DNA of 64,000 bases from Actinomadura oligospora ATCC 43269 (GTDB lineage: Bacteria > Actinomycetota > Actinomycetes > Streptosporangiales > Streptosporangiaceae), in NCBI RefSeq assembly GCF_000518265.1, contig NZ_JADG01000004.1, positions 124,001 to 188,000 of the forward strand. Reading direction: 5' to 3'. The position numbers and the translations under genes are program-made. Below, piece after piece: positions 43,799 to 53,748 of the stretch (its first letter is position 1; the number at the start of each line of letters is the position of its first letter). Below the pieces are notes generated by a model that saw only the letters and a program-made list of their open reading frames with translations, was not told the DNA's origin and did not search any database.

Positions 43799-45177
43799 GC
43801 CCGCGCGACGAGCCGCCGGACCGCTTCGGCGAACGCGTCGCCGCGCGCGCCGTAACTGGTGAACATGTCGAAGGAGGCCCCGGCCGGGGCGAGCAGCACG
43901 GTGTCTCCGGGGCGCGCGAGGGCGGCGGCGCGGGTCACGACTCGGTCCATCGCCCCAGTGTCGGTGTCCGGAACGTCCACCACGGGGACATCCGGCGCGT
44001 GTCGCGCGAGCGCTTCGGCGATCCGCCCCCGGTCCCGTCCGATCAGCACCACGGCGCGGAGCCGGTCCGCGCAGGACGCGACCAGGTCGTCCACGTCGGC
44101 GCCCTTGAGCAGGCCCCCGGCGATCCACACCGCCGACCGGCAGGACGCCAGCGAGGACGCGGCGGCGTGCGGGTTGGTGGCCTTGGAGTCGTCCACGTAG
44201 TCGACGCCGTCCACGTTCGCGACGTGCGCGATGCGGTGCGGGTCGGGCACGAAGGCCCGCAGGCCCTCCCGGACGGCCTCGGGCGGCACGCCGAAGGCGC
44301 GGGCCAGGGCCGCCGCCGCGAGGGCGTTGGCGACGTTGTGCGGCGCGAACGGCTTGACGTCGCCCAGCTCGGCGAGCTCGGCGGCGGTCGTGCGCGGGTC
44401 GTCCACGAACGCCCGGTCGACGAGCAGCTCCTCGACGACGCCGAGCTGCCCGGGCGCCGGGACGTCGAGGGTGAACCCCCTGGCGTCCTCGGGCCCGAGC
44501 CGGGTCGACACCGGGTCGTCGGCGTTCACCACCGCGACCGAGCCCGGCGTGTAGATCTTGCCCTTGTCCTCGGCGTACGCCTCGAACGTGCCGTGCCAGT
44601 CGATGTGGTCGGGGGCGACGTTCAGCACCGCCGACGCCAGCGGCCGGACGCTGGACGACCAGTGCAGCTGGTAGCTCGACAGCTCCACGGCCAGCACGTC
44701 GTGCTTCTCCAGCACCGCCTCGACGATCGGCGTGCCGACGTTCCCCACCGCGACCGCGTCGTGCCCGGCCGCGGTGAGGATGCACGTCAGCATCCGGACG
44801 CAGGTGGTCTTGCCGTTGGTGCCGGTGAGGGCGAGCCAGGGGGCTGCGTCCGCCGGACGCAGCCGCCAGGCGAGCTCGACCTCGCCGTAGATCTCGATCC
44901 CGGCGGACGCGGCGGCGGCCAGCAGCGGCACGTCGGGCTTCCAGCCGGGCGAGGTGACGACGAGGTCGGTCCCCCCGGGCAGGGTGTCGCCGTCCCCGAG
45001 CCGCACGGTCACGCCGTGCCGCTCGAGGTCGGCCCCCTGCTCGCGGGACGCCTCGTCGTCGCGGGCGTCCACGATCGTCACGCGCGCGCCGCGTTCGGCC
45101 AGCACGCGCGCCGCGGCCCGCCCGGAGACCCCGAGCCCCGCGACGACGACGTGCCGTCCCTCGTAGGACTCGGTCAC
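43795..45177 (-). CDS. murD: UDP-N-acetylmuramoylalanine-D-glutamate ligase MurD
   Basis: This 460-residue ligase adds D-Glu. VVVAGLGVSGRAAARVL is the N-terminal Rossmann domain, LALTGTNGKTTCVRML the ATP site, NVAPDHIDWHGTFEAYAEDKGKIY the central motif, and YVDDSKATNPHAA the C-terminal domain. Two starts are possible: GTG 45175-45177, overlapping the mraY stop as GTGA (chosen, as this coupling is used repeatedly here), or ATG 45190-45192, five codons earlier. Confidence 0.95.
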   Translation of the reverse strand: MTESYEGRHVVVAGLGVSGRAAARVLAERGARVTIVDARDDEASREQGADLERHGVTVRLGDGDTLPGGTDLVVTSPGWKPDVPLLAAAASAGIEIYGEVELAWRLRPADAAPWLALTGTNGKTTCVRMLTCILTAAGHDAVAVGNVGTPIVEAVLEKHDVLAVELSSYQLHWSSSVRPLASAVLNVAPDHIDWHGTFEAYAEDKGKIYTPGSVAVVNADDPVSTRLGPEDARGFTLDVPAPGQLGVVEELLVDRAFVDDPRTTAAELAELGDVKPFAPHNVANALAAAALARAFGVPPEAVREGLRAFVPDPHRIAHVANVDGVDYVDDSKATNPHAAASSLASCRSAVWIAGGLLKGADVDDLVASCADRLRAVVLIGRDRGRIAEALARHAPDVPVVDVPDTDTGAMDRVVTRAAALARPGDTVLLAPAGASFDMFTSYGARGDAFAEAVRRLVARA

Positions 45178-46232
45178 TTCTTCGGCATCCATTCCAGGTA
45201 GAACAGGCCGAGCCCGATCGCGGTGAACAGCGCCGACATCAGCCAGAACCGCACGACGATCGTCGTCTCCGCCCACCCCGACAGCTCGAAGTGGTGCTGG
45301 AGGGGCGCCATCTTGAACACCCGTTTCTTGGTCATCTTGAACCCGCCGACCTGGATGATCACCGACAGCGTGATCATCACGATCAGGCCGGACAGGACGC
45401 CCAGCAGGAACTGGGTGCGGGTCAGGATCGCCAGGCCCACCAGGACGCCGCCGAGGGCGAGCGAGCCGGTGTCGCCCATGAACACCTTCGCCGGGGGCGC
45501 GTTCCACCACAGGAAGCCGAACACGCCGCCGAGCACCGCCGCCGCGACGACCGCGAGGTCGAGCGGGTCGCGGACGTTGTAGCAGTTCGGCGCGAGGGCG
45601 AACTCGCAGGAGTTGCGCAGCTGCCAGTTGCCGATCAGCACGTACGCGGCCAGCACCATGGCGCACGGGCCGGCGGCGAGGCCGTCCAGTCCGTCGGTGA
45701 GGTTCACGCCGTTGGACGTCGCCGCGATCAGCAGCAGCGCCCAGATCACGAACGGGATCGCGCCGATCGCCGGCCCGAAGTCGCGCAGGAACGACAGGTG
45801 CGCGTCGGCGGGCGTGATGTCCAGGTGGTTCGGGAAGTTCAGCGACCCGACCGCGAAGACGACGCCGACCAGGATGATGCCGATCATCTTGGCGCCGGAG
45901 CGCAGGCCGAGGCTGCGCTGCTTGAAGACCTTGATGTAGTCGTCCACGAAGCCGACCGCGCCGAGCCCGGTCATCAGGAACAGCACCAGGCCGCCCGAGA
46001 CCGTCGGGCTGGTGCCCGTCAGCAGGTGCGCCGCGCCGTACCCGACGAGCGACCCGAGGACGAACACCGTGCCGCCCATCGTGGGCGTGCCGCGCTTCTT
46101 CAGGTGGGCCTCCGGGCCCTCCTGCCGGATCATCTGGCCGTAGCCGAGCCGGTTGACGATCCGGATCCACACCGGCGTGCCGACCATGCCGAACAGCAGG
46201 GCCACCCCGGCGGCGATGATGATGTTGGTCAT
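45174..46232 (-). CDS. mraY: Phospho-MurNAc-pentapeptide transferase MraY
   Basis: This 352-residue, ten-helix membrane enzyme moves phospho-MurNAc-pentapeptide to undecaprenyl phosphate, making lipid I. Mg-binding residues are in GFVDDYIKV and GVNLTDGLDGLAAGP; the C-terminal APLQHHFELSGWAE histidine motif is intact. Its start overlaps the murF stop by 4 bases. Confidence 0.97.
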   Translation of the reverse strand: MTNIIIAAGVALLFGMVGTPVWIRIVNRLGYGQMIRQEGPEAHLKKRGTPTMGGTVFVLGSLVGYGAAHLLTGTSPTVSGGLVLFLMTGLGAVGFVDDYIKVFKQRSLGLRSGAKMIGIILVGVVFAVGSLNFPNHLDITPADAHLSFLRDFGPAIGAIPFVIWALLLIAATSNGVNLTDGLDGLAAGPCAMVLAAYVLIGNWQLRNSCEFALAPNCYNVRDPLDLAVVAAAVLGGVFGFLWWNAPPAKVFMGDTGSLALGGVLVGLAILTRTQFLLGVLSGLIVMITLSVIIQVGGFKMTKKRVFKMAPLQHHFELSGWAETTIVVRFWLMSALFTAIGLGLFYLEWMPKK

Positions 46233-47626
46233 GCCCGGGCACCCCCCGAGAGCAGCGCCTCGGCGACCCGTTCCAGGCCCGTCACACGAGAGCCCTTCAC
46301 CAGTACGACGTCCTGCGGCCGAAGCCGCTCACCGAGCGCGGTAACCGCCGCGCCGACGTCATCCACCTGTACCAACTCTCCCGTCCATGCCGCCACCTGG
46401 GCGGCCCCTTCGGCCACCGCGGCCGCGGCGTCCCCGACGACCACGAGGCCGGCGACGCCGCTGCGCGCGACATGCTGCCCGATCTTGACGTGTTCCGCGA
46501 CCGAGGTGTCGCCGAGTTCGGCCATCTCGCCCAGGACCGCGAAGGCCCGGCGGCCCCGCGCGAGGTGCGTGAGCACCTCCAGCGCGGCCCGGGTCGACTC
46601 CGGATTGGCGTTGTAGGCGTCGTTGATCACCGTCACGCCGTCGGCGCGCTCGGTGACCTCCATCCGCCACCGGCTGCGCGGCCCGGCGGCCGTCAGCGCC
46701 TCCGCGACGTCCTCGACCGGCATCCCGGCGGCGCGGGCCACCGCGGCGGCGGCCAGCGCGTTCGGGACCATGTGCGCGCCCGCCAGGCGCAGCGCCACCG
46801 GCGCCTTGCCCTCGGGCGTGACCAGGGTGAACCTGGGGCGTCCGGCGTCGTCGAGCGACTCGTCCTCGGCCCGGACGGTCGCGCCCGCGTCCCGGCCGAA
46901 GGTGACCACCAGGGCCCCGGTGCGGGACGCCATCGCCGCCACGAGCGGATCGTCGGCGTTCAGGACGGCCGTGCCGTCCGCGGGCAGCGCCTCGACGAGC
47001 TCGCCCTTCGCCCGGGCGACGGCCGCCTGGCTGCCGAACTCGCCGAGGTGCGCCGACCCGACGTTCAGCACGGCGCCGATCCGCGGACGGGCGATCCCGC
47101 ACAGGTAGGCGATGTGGCCGACGCCGCGGGCGCCCATCTCCAGCACCAGGTGCCGGGTGCCGGAGTCGGCGCGCAGCGCGGTCAGCGGCAGCCCGATCTC
47201 GTTGTTGAACGACCCGACCGGCGCGATCGTCGGCCCGGACCGCTCGACCACCTGGGCGATCAGGTCCTTGGTGGAGGTCTTGCCCGCCGACCCGGTGACC
47301 CCGGTCACCACGGCGTCCGGCAGCTCGGCCAGCACGCCGCGCGCGAGCAGCCCGAGCGCCTCCTGGACGTCCGGCACCACCACGGCCGGCCCGTCCACCG
47401 GACGGGCCGCCAGGACGGCGCTCGCGCCCCCGGCCAGCGCCGCCGGGGCGAAGTCGTGCCCGTCGGCCCGCTCGCCCGGCAGCGCCACGAACAGCGCGCC
47501 GGGGCCGGCCTCCCGGGAGTCGATCACCACGGGCCCCCGCACCACCGGCTCCGGCCCGTCCGGCGGAAGGCCGGTCACGACGCCGCCTGTGAGCCCGGCG
47601 ATCCTCGACAGCGGAAGTGGGATCAC
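46229..47626 (-). CDS. murF: UDP-MurNAc-tripeptide-D-alanyl-D-alanine ligase MurF
   Basis: This 465-residue ligase adds D-Ala-D-Ala. ATP-site GVTGSAGKTSTKDLI, SFNNEIGLPLT, LEMGARGVGHI and VINDAYNANPEST are MurF-specific. GTG 47624-47626 overlaps the murE stop as GTGA, so translation is coupled. Confidence 0.97.
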   Translation of the reverse strand: MIPLPLSRIAGLTGGVVTGLPPDGPEPVVRGPVVIDSREAGPGALFVALPGERADGHDFAPAALAGGASAVLAARPVDGPAVVVPDVQEALGLLARGVLAELPDAVVTGVTGSAGKTSTKDLIAQVVERSGPTIAPVGSFNNEIGLPLTALRADSGTRHLVLEMGARGVGHIAYLCGIARPRIGAVLNVGSAHLGEFGSQAAVARAKGELVEALPADGTAVLNADDPLVAAMASRTGALVVTFGRDAGATVRAEDESLDDAGRPRFTLVTPEGKAPVALRLAGAHMVPNALAAAAVARAAGMPVEDVAEALTAAGPRSRWRMEVTERADGVTVINDAYNANPESTRAALEVLTHLARGRRAFAVLGEMAELGDTSVAEHVKIGQHVARSGVAGLVVVGDAAAAVAEGAAQVAAWTGELVQVDDVGAAVTALGERLRPQDVVLVKGSRVTGLERVAEALLSGGARA

Positions 47627-49230
47627 GCCTGCGTCCCGTCCCCTCTCACGTCCTGCCCGTTCGACGCGCCGGTCCCCGCCGGGGTTCGCCCGGCGGCGTC
47701 GCGGTCGCGGTCCCGCGCGCGGTCCTGCTGGGCGCGGATCGCGGCGCGGACGACCTGGCGGTCGTCGAACGGGTGTACCTCACCGGCCACGTACTGGCCC
47801 TGCTCGTGTCCCTTGCCCGCGACGACCACGACGTCGCCGCGACGGGCCCGGCCGATCGCCAGCGCGATGGCGGCCGCGCGGTCGGGCTCGACCACGATGT
47901 GCGCGCGCTCTGACTGGGGGACCTTGAGCCCGCCCTCGACCATAGCGGCGAGGATGCCCAGGGGGTCCTCCGACCGCGGGTTGTCGTTGGTGAAATACGC
48001 CATGTCGGCCAGCCGCGCGGCGGCCTCGCCCATCAGCGGGCGCTTGCCGCGGTCCCGGTCGCCGCCGCAGCCGAGCACGATCGTCAGCCGCCCCTCGGTG
48101 ACCTTCCGCAGGCTCGTCAGGACCGCCTCGACCGCGCCGGGCTTGTGCGAGTAGTCCACCAGCGCCACGTACTCCTGGCCCTCGTCCACGCGCTCCAGGC
48201 GGCCGGGGACGCCGGTCAGCGAACCGACCCCCCGCACGGCCACCGGCAGCGTGATCCCGGCCTCCACGAGCGCCACGATCGCCGCCAGGGCGTTCGCCAC
48301 GTTGAACGGCCCGGGCAGCTGCACCGCCGCGTCCGCCTCGATCCCGCCCGGGCCGAGGACGCGGAAGACGCTGCCGTCCGCGCCGATCCGCACGTCCACC
48401 GCCCGCCAGTCGGCCTCCGGGTCGCCGGACGCCGAGAACGTCGTGGTCGGAATGGTCGCGATCGACAGCAGCTCGCGGCCGTACTCGTCGTCCAGGTTCA
48501 CCACGCCGACCCGGCTGTACCCCGGCGTGAACAGCTTCGCCTTCGCCAGGAAGTAGTCCCGCATCGTCGGGTGGTAGTCCAGGTGGTCCTGGGACAGGTT
48601 GTTGAAGATCGCGACGTCGTACCGGGCGCCGCCGACCCGGGTCTGCTCCAGCGCGTGGCTGGACACCTCCATCGCCGCCGCGCCGACGCCGTGCTCGCGC
48701 ATCATGGCGAACAGCGCGTGCAGGTCGGTCGACTCGGGCGTGGTCAGCTCGCCGGGGACGGTCTCGTCCCCGACCCGGATCTCGACGCCGCCGACCAGGC
48801 CGGTGGTGGTCCCCGCGGCGCGCAGGCCCGCGTCGAGCAGGAACGTCGTGGTGGTCTTGCCGCTGGTGCCGGTCACCCCGATCAGCGTCAGGTCCCCCAC
48901 CGGGTCCCCGTACACCCACGAGGCCGCCGTGCCGAGCACGGCGCGCGGGTCGTCCACGACCAGGACGGGCAGCCCGGTCGCCCCGGCCCGCTCCAGGCCC
49001 CCCCGGTCCGTCAGGATCGCCGTGGCGCCCTTCTCGGCGGCCTGGGCGGCGAACTGCGCGCCGTGGGCGCGCGCGCCCGGCAGCGCCGCGTACACGTCTC
49101 CGGGCAGCACCGCGCGCGAGTCGTGCGTGATCCCCGACACGGTCACCCCGGACCACTCGTCCGCGGCCGGAAGGCCCAACGTCGACGCGAGGCCGGTCAG
49201 CGGACGGGCCGGGTTGGAGGTCGGGCGCAT
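47623..49230 (-). CDS. murE: UDP-MurNAc-tripeptide synthetase MurE (meso-DAP type)
   Basis: This 535-residue ligase adds the third stem residue. ATP-site GVTGTSGKTTTTFLL and EVSSHALEQTRV are present, and the specificity motif FTNDNPRSEDP contains DNPR, which selects meso-diaminopimelate, consistent with an actinobacterial DAP-type wall. I chose ATG 49228-49230 (MRPTSNPARP); an in-frame GTG 69 bases upstream is possible. The C-terminus has an Arg/Asp/Gly-rich tail. Confidence 0.96.
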   Translation of the reverse strand: MRPTSNPARPLTGLASTLGLPAADEWSGVTVSGITHDSRAVLPGDVYAALPGARAHGAQFAAQAAEKGATAILTDRGGLERAGATGLPVLVVDDPRAVLGTAASWVYGDPVGDLTLIGVTGTSGKTTTTFLLDAGLRAAGTTTGLVGGVEIRVGDETVPGELTTPESTDLHALFAMMREHGVGAAAMEVSSHALEQTRVGGARYDVAIFNNLSQDHLDYHPTMRDYFLAKAKLFTPGYSRVGVVNLDDEYGRELLSIATIPTTTFSASGDPEADWRAVDVRIGADGSVFRVLGPGGIEADAAVQLPGPFNVANALAAIVALVEAGITLPVAVRGVGSLTGVPGRLERVDEGQEYVALVDYSHKPGAVEAVLTSLRKVTEGRLTIVLGCGGDRDRGKRPLMGEAAARLADMAYFTNDNPRSEDPLGILAAMVEGGLKVPQSERAHIVVEPDRAAAIALAIGRARRGDVVVVAGKGHEQGQYVAGEVHPFDDRQVVRAAIRAQQDRARDRDRDAAGRTPAGTGASNGQDVRGDGTQA

Positions 49231-49323
49231 GGCGTGTCTTTCGGTGCGGGCCGGAGCCGGAGGTGTGCGGAGATGCGGGGTCAATGGTGCGGAGGTCACG
49301 GCGGGTCAGGGTACTCGCTGCGC

Positions 49324-51672
49324 TCAGTCGCCGGCGTAGATCTTGACGGACGGCGCGCGGCTTCCGCTCGGCGGGATCTTGCGGGTCTGCAACGCGAAGT
49401 TCATCACGTCCTTGAACACCGGCGCCGCGACATCGCCGCCGAAGTAGCTGCCGCGGGTCGGGTGCTGGAGCACGACCTGGACGACCAGCTGCGGCGCGTC
49501 GGCCGGAGCGAACCCGGCGAACGAGGCCGTGTAGCCGCCGTCCTCGTAGGTGCCGGTCCTCGGATTGATGATCTGCGCGGTGCCGGTCTTGCCCGCCACC
49601 CGGTAGCCCGGGATCTGCGCCTTCGGAGCGGTGCCCTCCTTGGTGGTGACGCCCTCCAGCATGTCGCGGATCTCCTGGGCCGTCCGCTGGCTGATCACCC
49701 GCTTCTGCGCGGGCGCGGGCGCGGGGGCGAACGCGCCGTCCTCGCCGGTGGTGCCCGCGACCAGGTTCGGCGCGACCCGGACGCCGCCGTTGGCGATCGT
49801 CGAGTAGACGCTCGCCATCTGCAGCGCGTTCACCGACAGCGACTGGCCGAACGCGATCGGGTACCGGTCGGTGCCCGACCACTGCTTCGGCGGGCTGAGC
49901 TGTCCCGCGGTCTCGGCGGGCAGCCCGATCCCGGTCTTCTGGCCGAACCCGAAGTCGCGCAGGAACTTGTAGAGCGTGTCCTGGTCGATGTGCTCGCTGG
50001 CCAGGATCGTCCCGACGTTGCTGGACCTGGCGAGCACCCCGGCGAAGGTCAGGTTCTCGGTGCCGTGCTGCTCGGAGTCGTGGAACGTCCGGTCGTACCT
50101 GCGGACGCTGTACGGCACCCGGAACGTCGACTGGGGGGTCACCCCGCCGCGCTCCAGCACCGCCGCCGCCGTGACGACCTTGCCCGTGCTGCCCGGCTCG
50201 TACGCCTCCTGGACGAGCGGGCTCCCCCACCGGCGCCAGTTGGACTTGCCGTAGTCGTTCGGGTCGTAGCCGGGCGCGGACGCCATCGCGAGCAGCTGGC
50301 CGTTGCGCGGATCCATCACGATCACGCTGCCGCTGCGCGCGCCGGTCGCCCTGACCTGCGCCTCGATCGCCTGCTGCGCCTTGTACTGGACGTCGCGCAT
50401 CAGGGTCAGCCGGACGCCCTTGCCGGGCACCGGCGGGCGCTTCTGGTCCTCGCCCATCGGGATGTGCTGGCCGTCCGGGCTGATCTCGATGCGCTGCCAT
50501 CCGGCGCGTCCGGCGAGCTGCTTGTTCAGCGAGTACTCCAGGCCCGCGCCGCCGCGTCCCTCGGCGTTCACGAACCCGATCACCCCGGCCGCGAGCGAGT
50601 CGTTCGGGTACTGGCGCCGGTACTCCGGATAGGTGCCGATGCCGAGGAACCTCATCCCCAGCACCAGGCGCGCCTGGTCCGGGCGGACGCCGTGCGCGAG
50701 CACCTCGTACCGGCTGTTCGGCCGCGACAGCCGCTTCATGAGGACGGCCTGGTCGAGGCCGAGCATCGGCGCCAGGGCGCCCGCGATCTGCTGCCGCTTC
50801 TCCGGCTTGATCACGCTCGGGTCGGCGTAGATCAGCCGCGCCTCGACCGTCATCGCGAGCGGGTTGCCCTGCGCGTCGGTGATGTCGCCGCGGACGGCGG
50901 GCAGGTCGATCTTGCGGAGCCGCTGTTCCAGCGCCCGCGCGGTGTAGTGGCCCGACTCGATCGTCTGGAGCTGGACGAGCCGTCCGGCGAACAGCGACAG
51001 CACGAACGCGACGACGAGCAGGCCGGCGTTCAGCCGCTTCATCGGGTCGCGGCGGCGGAACGGCACCCGCATCTTGCGGCGCGGCGGCCTGCGCGGCGGC
51101 CCGCCGCGCCCTCTGGGCCCGCCGGCGGGCCTCGGCCGGTGCGGTCCGGGCCTGGTGCGTCCGCCCTCGGACGGGCGCGACCGGTTGCTTCCGGACGCGC
51201 GCGTACGCCCGCCGTCGCTCGTGCGCCCATCGGACGTGCGCTTGCGACCGTCCGAGGTGCCCTTGCGTCCGCTCGCGCTGCTCTTACGGCCGCTGCCTGT
51301 ACCGGAACGGCCGTCGGACGTGCGGGCACTCTCGCCGCGACGTCCGGGCGTTTCCTTGCCCTCGCGCGCGCGTGCGGACCCGTCCTTCGCCTTACCCGAG
51401 CGGGACGAGGGGTCGGTGTCGCCCCGGCCCTGCGACGGCTTGCCGTCCTTCTTGGGGCCGTCCTTGCGCTGCGGGGGGACCATGCCGTTACGGGCCGGTC
51501 GCCGGGCGGCTGAGCCGCCCGGCGACCGGGGTGGGGTGTTACCCGTGTTGCGTCCGGACGCGCGCGCCGCGCCCGGACCGTTCTTCTCGTCCCGCCCTGC
51601 CGAGCCGCGTGGTCCCCTCCCCTGGGGTCCCCGCCCGCGCCCGGACGGCGGACCGGCGGGACGCCGGCTCAC
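49324..51672 (-). CDS. ftsI: Septal transpeptidase FtsI/PBP3 with a 210-residue basic N-terminal extension
   Basis: This 782-residue class B PBP crosslinks septal wall with FtsW. After one membrane helix (about residues 214-232) come the PBP dimer domain and the transpeptidase with SxxK in EPGSTGKVVT, SSN in ARSSNVG and KTG in VAGKTGTAQI. The first 210 residues are Arg/Gly/Ser/Lys-rich with short TSDGR-like repeats, much longer than the usual 30-100. GTG 51670-51672 has GGGAGG at good spacing; ATG 51483 is a weaker alternative. A perfect 16-bp hairpin lies in the extension. Confidence 0.95.
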   Translation of the reverse strand: MSRRPAGPPSGRGRGPQGRGPRGSAGRDEKNGPGAARASGRNTGNTPPRSPGGSAARRPARNGMVPPQRKDGPKKDGKPSQGRGDTDPSSRSGKAKDGSARAREGKETPGRRGESARTSDGRSGTGSGRKSSASGRKGTSDGRKRTSDGRTSDGGRTRASGSNRSRPSEGGRTRPGPHRPRPAGGPRGRGGPPRRPPRRKMRVPFRRRDPMKRLNAGLLVVAFVLSLFAGRLVQLQTIESGHYTARALEQRLRKIDLPAVRGDITDAQGNPLAMTVEARLIYADPSVIKPEKRQQIAGALAPMLGLDQAVLMKRLSRPNSRYEVLAHGVRPDQARLVLGMRFLGIGTYPEYRRQYPNDSLAAGVIGFVNAEGRGGAGLEYSLNKQLAGRAGWQRIEISPDGQHIPMGEDQKRPPVPGKGVRLTLMRDVQYKAQQAIEAQVRATGARSGSVIVMDPRNGQLLAMASAPGYDPNDYGKSNWRRWGSPLVQEAYEPGSTGKVVTAAAVLERGGVTPQSTFRVPYSVRRYDRTFHDSEQHGTENLTFAGVLARSSNVGTILASEHIDQDTLYKFLRDFGFGQKTGIGLPAETAGQLSPPKQWSGTDRYPIAFGQSLSVNALQMASVYSTIANGGVRVAPNLVAGTTGEDGAFAPAPAPAQKRVISQRTAQEIRDMLEGVTTKEGTAPKAQIPGYRVAGKTGTAQIINPRTGTYEDGGYTASFAGFAPADAPQLVVQVVLQHPTRGSYFGGDVAAPVFKDVMNFALQTRKIPPSGSRAPSVKIYAGD
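51495..51529. repeat. Perfect 16-bp hairpin inside the ftsI extension
   Basis: Arms 51495-51510 and 51514-51529 are perfect reverse complements around a 3-base loop, inside coding sequence for residues of about 48-60. It lies 12 bases before the alternative ATG on the transcript and would be extremely stable in mRNA. Confidence 0.8.
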
Positions 51673-51691
51673 CGCGCCTCCCGGGCCGCCC

Positions 51692-52765
51692 TCACGGCGT
51701 CACCCGCCCGCCGCCCGCGCTCGGCACGCCCTCGCCCGGGATGATCGCGCCGGGCACGCCGAGCACGCCCACCGCGCCCGCGGTCGAGGCGGCGCCGTTC
51801 GGCACCGGACGCACTCCGCGGTTGCCGGTGACCGTGCCGTCCGGCGAGATCCACGCGGGCTGCGTTGGCGGCCGCATGTTGAGCCTGCGGGCCTTCTCGT
51901 CCAGCGAGGACGGGGCCTCCTCCCGCGCGATGTCGCCCTGCATCTGCTGGCGCTGCTGGTCGAGCAGCTTGTTGTTCTGCTGGAGCCGCGACAGCGTGAA
52001 CGCGTCCTCGGCGAGAACGGTGTTGAGCAGCAGCAGGCTCGCCAGCGCGCCGCCCAGCAGCCCCACGATCAGCAGGACGAACGGTGTCCGCGGCGGAGCC
52101 GACTGCCGGACCGCCCGCGCCGTCCGCCGGGCCGGGCCCGACTTCGCCGCCCGGGTCTTGGCGCCCGCCTTCGGGGCGGTCTTGGTCGCGGCCTCGGAGC
52201 GCGTCCGCGTCTTCGTCCTCGCGGACGCGGTCTTCACCGACGCGCCGCCACGCGCGGACGAGGCGTCCCGCCCCTCCTCCGCCGCCCGGCCACGCCCAGA
52301 CCCCGCCGAACCGCGCCCCGCCGTCCCCTTCGCGCCACGCACATCCGCGTCACGAGCGGAACCCTTCGCGCCGCGCGCCTCCGCCTCACGGGCGGACGTC
52401 CTCGCGCTGCGCGCGTCTGCGTCACGGGTGGAACCCTTCGCGCCGCGTGTGTCCGCGTCACGAGTGGAAGTCTTTGAGCCGCGTGCGTCCGATGTGCGCG
52501 TGGAGGTCTTCGCGCCGCGTGCGTCCGCGCTGCGAGTGGACGTCTTGGTGCGGCGTGTGTCCTCGCGGGTGTTGGCGTCCGTGTCGCGGGCGGGCTTCGC
52601 GCCGGGCGCGGTGCGCGTGCGGGCGTCCTCGGGCGCGTCGGCGGGGCGGGCGCGCTTGGCGTCCGGGCGGGGCGGCGTCGGGCGCTCGGGCCTCGGGCGG
52701 CGCTCACGGCGCTGCTTGGGCACGGGCGGGGTCGCGGTCCCCGGCTTGCGTGTCCGTGTGCTCAT
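51692..52765 (-). CDS. ftsL: FtsL-like division protein with repeat-built N-terminus
   Basis: This 357-residue protein takes the ftsL place between rsmH and ftsI. Its functional core is small: one membrane helix (residues 228-250) and a septum-formation-initiator-like coiled coil (253-285, [19 protein letters not shown]), then a Pro/Gly-rich outer tail. The cytoplasmic N-terminus is about 225 residues, against some 30-130 in relatives, and includes six 12-residue repeats (75-146) of mixed Arg/Lys and Asp charge. ATG 52763-52765 overlaps the rsmH stop by 4 bases. Confidence 0.85.
   Translation of the reverse strand: MSTRTRKPGTATPPVPKQRRERRPRPERPTPPRPDAKRARPADAPEDARTRTAPGAKPARDTDANTREDTRRTKTSTRSADARGAKTSTRTSDARGSKTSTRDADTRGAKGSTRDADARSARTSAREAEARGAKGSARDADVRGAKGTAGRGSAGSGRGRAAEEGRDASSARGGASVKTASARTKTRTRSEAATKTAPKAGAKTRAAKSGPARRTARAVRQSAPPRTPFVLLIVGLLGGALASLLLLNTVLAEDAFTLSRLQQNNKLLDQQRQQMQGDIAREEAPSSLDEKARRLNMRPPTQPAWISPDGTVTGNRGVRPVPNGAASTAGAVGVLGVPGAIIPGEGVPSAGGGRVTP
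52328..52543 (-). repeat. Six 36-bp tandem repeats in ftsL
   Basis: Six in-frame 36-bp units code for 12-residue repeats of consensus [12 protein letters not shown] (residues 75-86, 87-98, 99-110, 111-122, 123-134, 135-146). Units keep frame exactly, which suggests selection for the protein repeat and length variation by whole units. Confidence 0.9.
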
Positions 52766-53748
52766 CTGGCCTCCCGGACCCGCTCGGCGGCGCGCAGCCG
52801 CACCGACCCGGCCCGTGGGTTGGTCTCGGTCTCGGTCTCGGACGCCACCTCGGCCCCGCGGGTCAGCAGCCGGAAACGCGGCTGGTGCTCGGGCAGCGGG
52901 ACGGGCAGGTCCGGCGGGGTCTTGTCGGCGGTGGCCTCGACGAGGACCTGCTTGGTGATGCGGTCCTCGAGCGAGTGGTAACTGAGCACCGCGACCCGGC
53001 CGCCGACCGGGAGGGCGTCGAGCGCGGCGGGCAGGGCCCGCCGCCAGATCTCCAGCTCGCCGTTGACCTCGATCCGGAGCGCCTGGAAGGTGCGCTTGGC
53101 CGGGTTCCCGCCGGTGCGGCGGGTCGCGGCCGGGATCGCGTTGCGGACGAGCTCGGTGAGCCGCAGGGTCGAGTCGAGCGGCTTCTTGGCGCGCTCGCGC
53201 ACGATGGCGGACGCGATGCGCTGGGCGAACCGCTCCTCGCCGTACTCGCGCAGGATGCGGGCGAGATCGCCGGGCGGGTAGGTGTTGACGACCTCGGCGG
53301 CGGTGAGGGACTGCGTACGGTCCATCCGCATGTCGAGGGGAGCGTCGTAGGAGTAGGCGAAACCGCGGTCGGCCTCGTCCAGCTGCGGCGAGGAGACGCC
53401 GAGGTCGAACAGGAGGGCGTCCACGTTCGGCACGTCCAGCCGGTCGAGCACGGCGGGGATCTCGTCGTAGATCGCGTGTTCGAGCGAGACCCGGTCGCCG
53501 AAGCGCTCCAGCCGCTTGGCGGAGCGCTCCAGCGCGTAGGTGTCCCGGTCCAGGCCGATCAGGTGGAGCGTCGGATGGGCGGCGAGCATGGCCTCGGCGT
53601 GGCCGCCCATGCCGAGCGTCCCGTCCAGGTAGACGGGCGTCCGGCCGGCGTCCACGGCCGACTGGACGGCGGGCGCCAGGATCTCAAGAACGCGGTCGAG
53701 CAGTACCGGAATGTGACCGGCCTGCGCCGCGTGGTCGCCCACGTCCAT
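52762..53748 (-). CDS. rsmH: 16S rRNA (cytosine1402-N4)-methyltransferase RsmH (MraW)
   Basis: This 328-residue SAM-dependent enzyme methylates C1402 in the ribosomal decoding centre. [30 protein letters not shown] and [19 protein letters not shown] are hallmarks; [16 protein letters not shown] follows. ATG 53746-53748 has GGAG close upstream and gives the family N-terminus; a frame start eight codons earlier is possible. Confidence 0.96.
   Translation of the reverse strand: MDVGDHAAQAGHIPVLLDRVLEILAPAVQSAVDAGRTPVYLDGTLGMGGHAEAMLAAHPTLHLIGLDRDTYALERSAKRLERFGDRVSLEHAIYDEIPAVLDRLDVPNVDALLFDLGVSSPQLDEADRGFAYSYDAPLDMRMDRTQSLTAAEVVNTYPPGDLARILREYGEERFAQRIASAIVRERAKKPLDSTLRLTELVRNAIPAATRRTGGNPAKRTFQALRIEVNGELEIWRRALPAALDALPVGGRVAVLSYHSLEDRITKQVLVEATADKTPPDLPVPLPEHQPRFRLLTRGAEVASETETETNPRAGSVRLRAAERVREAR

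Noticed and set aside
48145..51513. 1122-codon plus-strand open frame opposite murE and ftsI
   Set aside because: Antisense to two genes with clear catalytic motifs; the composition is low-complexity Arg/Gly/Pro/Ala.
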